A stretch of 64,000 nucleotides of DNA from positions 2,863,501-2,927,500 of the forward strand of contig CADCSX010000005.1 of NCBI GenBank assembly GCA_902805475.1, given 5' to 3'. Source of the DNA: Entonaema liquescens (lineage: Eukaryota; Ascomycota; Sordariomycetes; Xylariales; Xylariaceae). The notes below the pieces were generated by a model that was given only the letters and a program-made list of their open reading frames with translations, was not told the DNA's origin and searched no databases. Made by a program: the position numbers and the translations under genes. Shown here one piece after another: positions 58,277 to 64,000 of this stretch; position 1 is the stretch's first letter, and each line of letters opens with the position of its first letter.

Positions 58277-58577
58277 TATCTGAAGAAATCACGACTGCGC
58301 TAAAGGAGGCCGGCTTTATGTGATCCCAGAGTTGCAATATCATCCGCGCCGGATGAGCCGTGTTGCATTTGCTAAACGTATGACGGTCGCTTTGAAGTGA
58401 CGCAATCTCAATGTCGTGTCTTTCCCCAACCTATCGCCCAACAGCATTCCGGAATCTTCTCTGTTACGAGCTTATCAGCAAGTCCAGGACGTCTTCCGGC
58501 ACATGCTTGCGCGTTTTATTCAGCGAGGCCAAATCAAGATGATGCAGATTACAAACGAGCGGGAGTCAGCTACATGA
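58277..58577 (+). pseudogene. Unidentified broken reading frame downstream of AP-1 sigma
   Basis: After a CACAG acceptor-like site at 58276 the sequence reads VSEEITTALKEAGF. One base later in frame it reads VIPELQYHPRRMSRVAFAKRMTVALK, then after an in-frame TGA (58398-58400), RNLNVVSFPNLSPNSIPESSLLRAYQQVQDVFRHMLARFIQRGQIKMMQITNERESAT, ending at a TGA. The amphipathic, low-bias composition looks coding. One extra T in TTT near 58314 would remove the first break. The internal TGA remains; an Arg CGA-to-TGA change would explain it. No start codon or upstream exon is evident, so it looks like the 3' part of a gene, decayed or mis-sequenced. The family is not recognised. Confidence 0.4.
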
Positions 58578-59491
58578 GGGCTACCCAAATACTAATTAAG
58601 CGTCCATTGGTGACGAAGCTATTGCATGGTTAGTATGTTAGGTATGTTTAGTTGAAAGGGCGCCGTTGACGCTCGTGGGATCTTGACGTTATCTCATTCG
58701 CTTAGCCTCCGGCTCGGCCATTAATCGCTATTGGTGCTATTGGTGCTATTAGTTATGGTGGAAGGTTGCCAACCCTTTAGCTAGCTAGTATCAAGCCAGT
58801 ATCAAGCCACACCCCTCCCCAAGCTCGATAGTCCCCCCTGCGCCCCTGCGAACTGCGACCGGATTTGAGAAGACAAGGAAACGGCACACGGCAAACTCCC
58901 GGCTTCCTTGGGAGTTGATCCTGGGTCCTTGTCAGCCATGTCAGACAAGCACCAAGCACCCAGCACCTGATCAATCAACGCAACACATCATATCTCCTCC
59001 CCCCCAGCACTCCAATCCGAGAACCGTCGCAACTTACCTCTTCCACCTTCACAGGCTTCAATTATACATTCGACGAAAGTAACACCAATTATATTTCAAT
59101 TTCGACTACGTTTACAATACGTGATGTCCTACTCTCTCTGCATCTACTAGACGATATACCGTCTAGTTTATTCTATTTGAATCAAGGTTGCAGGGATTGA
59201 AGTGCGCATTCGTTGTCTTTCTTTATCAGCTTACGGGCTGTTGCATCAACTACGCACACATCGTCAGGACGATAATTATCTTTTAAGCAGCAACTCACTA
59301 CTCCATACCAGGTGTCATCCGTTTACTGGTCGACTCCAGTCTTCTTAACGATCCTTCGAGGCCATACATAGCTATTTCTCGTCAGCTCCGAGCTTCCGTC
59401 TCAATTTCGCGGTCAACATACCCGATCATTATCCCATTGCATCATATGATATATCCATTTATGCCATTGCGAAAATACCACCGCCGCAAAG
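58578..59491. other. Intergenic region upstream of MAF1
   Basis: About 0.9 kb. It holds short duplications (CTATTGGTG twice near 58729-58747, AGTATCAAGCC twice near 58788-58808). The last 450 nt are pyrimidine-rich, consistent with the MAF1 promoter and leader. No supported gene. Confidence 0.45.
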
Positions 59492-60666
59492 ATGAAGGTT
59501 CGTACACTCGTTGCATAGGTTTTTGGGATGCTTGGGTATTTGGATTTGGAAGTATCGCAGGCCTTCGCTAACCACACCACTCCACGTAGTTTCTCCCACT
59601 TCGCGATTTCGACGTCATCACCTCGGCGCTAAATTTCAGCACGGCCGAATGTCGTGTCAAAGGCGGATGCGATCTTTATACGACAAAAGCGGCTGGATCA
59701 GATAAGAAACTGTACAAGTCAATCGAAACATCACTCGAAGCTCAACATGCAGCGCTTATCAAATTTGGAGCGTCGCTCTCACCGCCACAACGTAAGGAGA
59801 TGGCTGCATCGCTCAATCTATCGCGCTCCAGCCCCTTCGGAAATCTCAGTGAAATTTCGAGTCGTCGCACCTTCGCCTACCTAATAGCAACATTAAACGC
59901 GAGTCATCCCGATTATGACTTCTCCCACGTATTGCGCCCGACGGACTTCCGCCGCGAGCGCAACCTACAACATGTTATGGCAAACATTGATAACACCTTA
60001 AATAGCGTGCGACCGTTGGGTTCTTCGCTCCTCTCGCCCAACGCGAACACTTCGTATCGTTCTTACACTAGTTCTCCTGCGCCTAATATGGTCTCGGGAG
60101 GTGATACGATCAGCCCTGCTTGGAGCCCGCAAATGTGGACCATGATTGATAAGGAGATGACACTGAAGGACTGCACGGTATTTTCGTATCAACCGCTCGA
60201 GGATCCTTTTGATGGTGACGAGTCCGCCATATGGCGCCTGCATTATTTCTTCTTCAATAAGAATAAGAAGCGAGTTGCCTATCTATACGTTAGGGGTTTA
60301 CCAAATTTAGTCAACTCGCCTGCACTTGCGCCCCATAGGCGCGGAAGTAATGGACTGTCCAAGCGTCACGCCACACCATTACCCGGAAGTCTAGGTGCGA
60401 ACAAGCGCGCTAGGTTCTGGCTAGGAGATCAGCTCGCCAGTCGTATAATAACCGACAACGATTACGATGATGACGATGAGTACGACGACGACGATATGAT
60501 CCAGTACGATCCAGACGAGGATGTCGAAATTGACCCCTTGCATGATCCCCCCTCCGAAGAGGAGAGCGATCAATATGATGAGGATGACGAAGAAAGCGAA
60601 AACGAATATGTTGCACATTCCGTTAGGGGCGTAAGTGAAGATATCGCGGCAAGGATGGAGATGTAA
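59492..60666 (+). CDS. MAF1: MAF1, repressor of RNA polymerase III transcription
   Basis: Two coding exons: 59492-59497 (ATGAAG only) and 59590-60666, separated by a 92-nt intron, giving 360 aa. Splicing yields MKFLPLRDFDVITSALNFSTAECRVKGGCDLYTTKAAGSDKKLYKSIETSL, the canonical Maf1 N-terminus. GNLSEISSRRTFAYLIATLNASHPDYDFSHVLRPTDF (residues about 112-148) and WTMIDKEMTLKDCTVFSYQPLEDPF are the conserved later boxes. WRLHYFFFNKNKKRVAYLYVRGL is the C-terminal conserved block. A basic patch KRHATPLPGS..NKRAR precedes a long Asp/Glu-rich tail. Known role: a nucleocytoplasmic repressor of Pol III under TOR/PKA control; phosphorylation excludes it from the nucleus. The Ser-rich insert around residues 155-190 is a likely phosphoregulatory segment (inference). 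Confidence 0.95.
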
Positions 60667-61455
60667 AAACAGGTCTAGTATTACCCTAGAGGTCGGATTC
60701 CGCTCCCTTTCCGTTATTCCACTTTTCGGCGTTCAAGGATGGAATGGGAATCGGGGCATATTAGGATCCAAGGGGTAATGACAGGTATTAAACGGATCGA
60801 TAACCTGTGTTATGGGGTCAACGAATTAGGTTCGCGATGTCTTCAACAAGACAGCGGAAACGGGTGTATGATTTTTTTTTGGAGGGCGTTTTGGACGTGG
60901 TGGCATGCGGTTGCAATTGTGGTTGAAGGGCGTGGTTCGACGCTCGATACCCCAGGTTCATATGTCTTACAGTTGTATTTCCTCTTATGATTACCAGCAG
61001 GCTGGCTAGCGGGCGAACTGGCAAGCGCTCGGGCGCCGGCGTGTATGGAATAAGTGTAGTTGCGACGACAGTACATGCTTTTGTTCAGCGTGCGGATTGG
61101 CTTAGCTTGGCTTAGTTCAAGCGATTGCATGGGAATACTTCAGATTCACGAATATAAACTACGAATTCTAACTCTGCGAAGTGTTGCACGAAATATCTGT
61201 GATATGCCTTTAAATAGCGAGTACGCTGTATTGGATACGAAGCTAAGGAGGCTTATGAAGCAAGTTACGTGACACCCCTATAAAACAACACGAAGGGCAG
61301 TTTTAGAGGGTTAGTATTTTTTCAACTTCGGCAGTTCTTAGTAATTGGATATGCCCTGTGATATCCCATGCCATCAATGTTTCCTAAATAATTATCAGTC
61401 TCGCCAATACTATATCTCAATGTCTTATTAGCTTCACAATATCAATATCCAAGAA
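60667..61455. other. Intergenic region downstream of MAF1
   Basis: About 0.8 kb with no supported gene. ORFs at 60739-60990 (+), 60843-61130 (-) and 61060-61272 (+) overlap one another without recognisable features. Confidence 0.45.
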
Positions 61456-61758
61456 ATGGATGAAGCAACTATGGAAGCGTTAGATACGGTTCTGAGCACG
61501 GCTTGGGTTACACAACTTGGTTATCATTACGACGATTGGGACGACAATTTGAAAGAGGGGAGTTCTACTAGAGAAGCCTTCATTGAAGGAAATTCAAACG
61601 AGGACAGCTCCATCGAAGATACTCCCGACGAGGATAGCTCAAGTGACGACGACTCAAGTTATGATGGTTCGCATGATGATTCAGATGACGACATCACCGA
61701 CGTCTCCCGTACTTGTGTAAGCTCAAGCCTGGTGCATTGGAGAAAAGAGCGGGTCTAG
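61456..61758 (+). CDS. Small acidic low-complexity protein (hypothetical)
   Basis: A 100-codon ORF with a good start context (CAAGAAATGG). The N-terminus MDEATMEALDTVLSTAWVTQLGYHYDDWDDNL is mixed. From about residue 36 it is Asp/Ser/Glu-rich (DEDSSSDDDSSYDGSHDDSDDD), ending HWRKERV. No signal peptide, membrane segment or family is recognised. It could be a real short gene or an exon of a longer one; no obvious donor or acceptor extends it. The composition resembles the nearby ORF at 62619 only in Asp/Ser richness, not in alignable sequence. Confidence 0.35.
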   Translation: MDEATMEALDTVLSTAWVTQLGYHYDDWDDNLKEGSSTREAFIEGNSNEDSSIEDTPDEDSSSDDDSSYDGSHDDSDDDITDVSRTCVSSSLVHWRKERV

Positions 61759-62618
61759 ATCAACTGGTACACTCGTTTGGGACTTCGGGAACGGTGACTA
61801 TCCTTTGGAGAGGATCGGGTTTTATAATCCGGTTAGAATCCAACCCAAATATCGTGTTTGGGTAGCGGATGGAATAGATTTGTGGTTGACAATGTGTCTA
61901 TCAACTGAAATGATTATAAAACATCTCGTTTGATAGCACTTCCGTTTGGAACAATACGACAGGACAACGCCGTGCAACTCTAGTATGGTAGTATGTCAAT
62001 AGAATTGTAAGACACCTCCCCCTAATTATCCCTGACGGTTATTCTTGACCTTGAGGATGTCTTGTAATCTCATATTTATTATATGACCAACCAAATGTGA
62101 GGTGCTATCTCTACCTAGGTATCATGATATTCAGCAACATCCTGCATTTATAATATTCCATGATGTGTGAGAAGAATAGTTCTGGGGCGAATATCCGGTA
62201 CCAAGGGAAGCTGCAGTTACCAACTCAGTCACAGACTCGAGCTGGGTTGAAGAGTGGTATATGAGGATTACTCACTGGTACATAGCGTGAATATTGATAT
62301 ACGACAGTAGCAATCAAACTCATTGTTTCTTTTCGAAACTTGCGTACTATCTCATTTTTGTGAGTTAATGTTGTAATGCGATATCAAAACTGTCAGTGTT
62401 TTTTTTTTTTACCATGCCCTCGCCTTATATAATGAAGGCAACCTCGCCTTGATTTCCAATGTTCCTCGCTGCAACCCAGTCTAATACAAGGCGCCCAGGA
62501 TACACTCTACTCCCTACAACTACGGTTACTTAAATCCATTCCAGTAAACCGCCTCCTTTGCCATCACTATTGGTTACTGTAGTTCAATAACAAGGTCCTT
62601 GTTCTACCTTGACCGAAA
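61759..62618. other. Intergenic region with a TATA-like site
   Basis: About 0.86 kb, AT-rich. A T-run (about 62400-62410) is followed by TTATATAA at 62425-62432, about 190 nt upstream of the next ORF start, a plausible core promoter. Nothing coding is recognised. Confidence 0.4.
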
Positions 62619-62846
62619 ATGAGCGCCAACTCATCAAGCTCGTCGTCGAGCGGCAATAATAACCAGAATGACAATAGTGGAAGCAGTCAGGGCTCCTCAT
62701 CTTCCATTGCGGATTCCTCTTCAGGCTACGATAACAGTAGCGATGACTGGGACGGTGGTTACGAGTCACCGTGGGATGGCTTCATGCTACCTGAACCGGC
62801 TCTCGACCCGAAAAATAAAGGAGACGGAGCCGATAAGAAGAGTTGA
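62619..62846 (+). CDS. Small Ser/Asn/Gly-rich protein (hypothetical)
   Basis: A 75-codon ORF with a strong start context (CCGAAAATGAG) and a TTATATAA element about 190 nt upstream. The product is a Ser/Asn/Gly tract (MSANSSSSSSSGNNNQNDNSG), then DNSSDDWDGGYESPWDGFMLPEPALDPKNKGDG. It is predicted disordered, with no signal peptide or membrane segment. No family is recognised. The leader architecture makes a transcript believable, but the coding assignment is tentative. Confidence 0.4.
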   Translation: MSANSSSSSSSGNNNQNDNSGSSQGSSSSIADSSSGYDNSSDDWDGGYESPWDGFMLPEPALDPKNKGDGADKKS

Positions 62847-63835
62847 TATGCCGGGGCCATGAGGGAAGCTTATGATTTCGTATATTTTACATAGCGGTTC
62901 TTTGACTGTTATCATTGCTTAGGAGAGACATATTATTTACTTTCTAACACCTATTTTATGCATGCTTGCTCCAAGTTCATTTCGTGTTTTCTCGATGACA
63001 TTTTGTAGAAACTTGGGGTAATGTTCTTTACCCATCATATTGGTAGTAGTTATATGAAATGATTAAGTGGATTTGATATTTGGGTTTAACAATGTTATTA
63101 TGTCTAGCTTTTATATTGTTGAAGGGGCCTGATGCTATTTAAAAAGGGGCTTATGTGATTGGTCTTTCCGTGACCCCTTTATTCTCTACTAGTCATTACC
63201 GAATGTCACTACCTTATGTATTTGTATTTGTGATCACACAAGTTTATCTATCTTTGAGAACTGCAAAACAGCTTCGGTAATAATTTTGATTTAGGTACTT
63301 ACTTGTAGGTAATCTTTCTAACAGACAACTATTGAGGACTTCCATCTATCCTCCATATTTCCCCCCTTTATCATGCAACAAATAGGTACATGACTTCTTG
63401 ACTTGCAATGTACCAAGGATGAACCTTGGAACAAACAATATCTCAACAGCTTGCTGCTTCCATTTTTGTATAACTCACTATGAAAATTAGTTAACACCGA
63501 CATTTTTGGAAACAACTTCGATAACAGCTATCAGCTCTCCCAGGGGGGAAGCTAGGGAAGCTACAGCTTACATAGGTAAGCGACGCCAATGAAGATTACC
63601 GCTGCCTGGGTATGTATCTACGTACCTGTAGCCCATTAAACCGCGTCGCGAATTAAAGTGGAGTCGCTCTCCAAGCTCGCGTCACCTTACATCCCAATTT
63701 TCTGGGGCAAAGTTTGATACGTTCAGCCTTCTTTCATCCCTCTTTTTTTTTTTCCTATTTTCCCACGTTTACTTCCATCAATCACCTTTTCCATCTGCCA
63801 TCTCTTCGCAAACGGCTCTCGGGTCATCTACGAAG
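62847..63835. other. Promoter region of SPT16
   Basis: About 1 kb, AT-rich, with TAGGTACTTACTTGTAGGTA near 63292-63311 and a T-run near 63745. The last 100 nt are pyrimidine-rich, typical of a fungal 5' leader. No coding sequence is seen. Confidence 0.45.
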
Positions 63836-64000
63836 ATGGCAGACATCAAGATCGATGGAAAGCTCTTCCAGGAGCGCATTAATCATTTCATTAATGCCTG
63901 GAAGGCCGATAAACGCGCCGGCGATGCTGTTTTTAATGGTGTATCCTCCATCCTCATCATGATGGGCAAAGTCGAGGAGAATCCCGAATTCCAGAAGAAC
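63836..64000 (+). CDS. SPT16: FACT complex subunit SPT16, N-terminal fragment
   Basis: The ATG at 63836 opens a frame of 55 codons running off the window: MADIKIDGKLFQERINHFINAWKADKRAGDAVF, then GVSSILIMMGKVEENPEFQKN. This is the characteristic start of the aminopeptidase-like N-terminal domain of fungal Spt16. Known role: with Pob3 it forms FACT, which displaces and re-deposits H2A-H2B during transcription and replication. The rest of the roughly 1000-aa protein lies outside the window. Confidence 0.93.
   Translation, partial: MADIKIDGKLFQERINHFINAWKADKRAGDAVFNGVSSILIMMGKVEENPEFQKN

Overview
The window is nuclear DNA from a filamentous ascomycete (Pezizomycotina), most likely a Sordariomycete. 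Coding exons are split by short introns, mostly 50-100 nt, with GTAAGT/GTATGT-type donors and CTAAC/CTGAC-type branch points. The gene set is typical of that group: an SLN1 hybrid histidine kinase, a NASP-type histone chaperone, CDC50, MAF1, an AP-1 sigma subunit, BUD32, fungal glutamine synthetase, a PNP-NACHT-ankyrin receptor and a DUF6536 protein. Genes are well separated and the spacers are AT-rich with many TACCTACC/CCTAGGTA-type short motifs. No rRNA, convincing tRNA, operon or CRISPR array is visible. Gene structures were read by eye and checked by adding exon lengths for frame.

Layout. 0-10.3 kb: the start of an unidentified minus-strand gene, a GT31-like glycosyltransferase (-), a SHNi-TPR/NASP chaperone (+) and a CDC50/LEM3 flippase subunit (-). 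10.3-17.4 kb: decayed-looking spacer, a saccharopine-dehydrogenase-like gene with one nonsense codon (+), and a C2/AGC-kinase/ankyrin protein whose catalytic residues are lost (-). 17.6-18.4 kb: a 709-bp non-autonomous hAT-like element with 8-bp target duplication. 20.1-22.1 kb: glutamine synthetase (-). 22.1-25.6 kb: empty AT-rich spacer. 25.6-36.5 kb: an AT-hook-like protein (+), a MOSC/ferredoxin-reductase fusion (+), a PNP-NACHT-ankyrin NLR (-), an MFS transporter (-) and RRP7 (+). 37.7-40.9 kb: a large DUF6536 membrane protein (+). 43.9-47.5 kb: SLN1 (+) behind a long gene-free upstream region. 48.7-51.3 kb: a broken carboxymuconolactone-decarboxylase-like gene (+) and a membrane-anchored unknown (-). 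53.2-53.7 kb: a second small inverted-repeat element (TA duplication, 512 bp). 53.9-64 kb: BUD32 (+), glutamate-cysteine ligase regulatory subunit (-), AP-1 sigma (+), an unidentified broken reading frame, MAF1 (+), two small low-complexity ORFs and the start of SPT16 (+).

The genes do not form one pathway. Most are housekeeping genes for chromatin, Pol III control, tRNA modification, ribosome assembly, membrane traffic and nitrogen or glutathione metabolism. Interspersed are faster-evolving accessory genes: the NLR, pseudokinase, MFS transporter, MOSC fusion and DUF6536 protein.

The most notable observations are the pseudokinase-ankyrin protein, the NLR, two well-delimited inverted-repeat elements, three genes whose first coding exon is only 3-11 nt, and a recurring one-base frame loss at homopolymers in otherwise conserved genes. 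That last pattern suggests base-calling errors rather than real gene loss.
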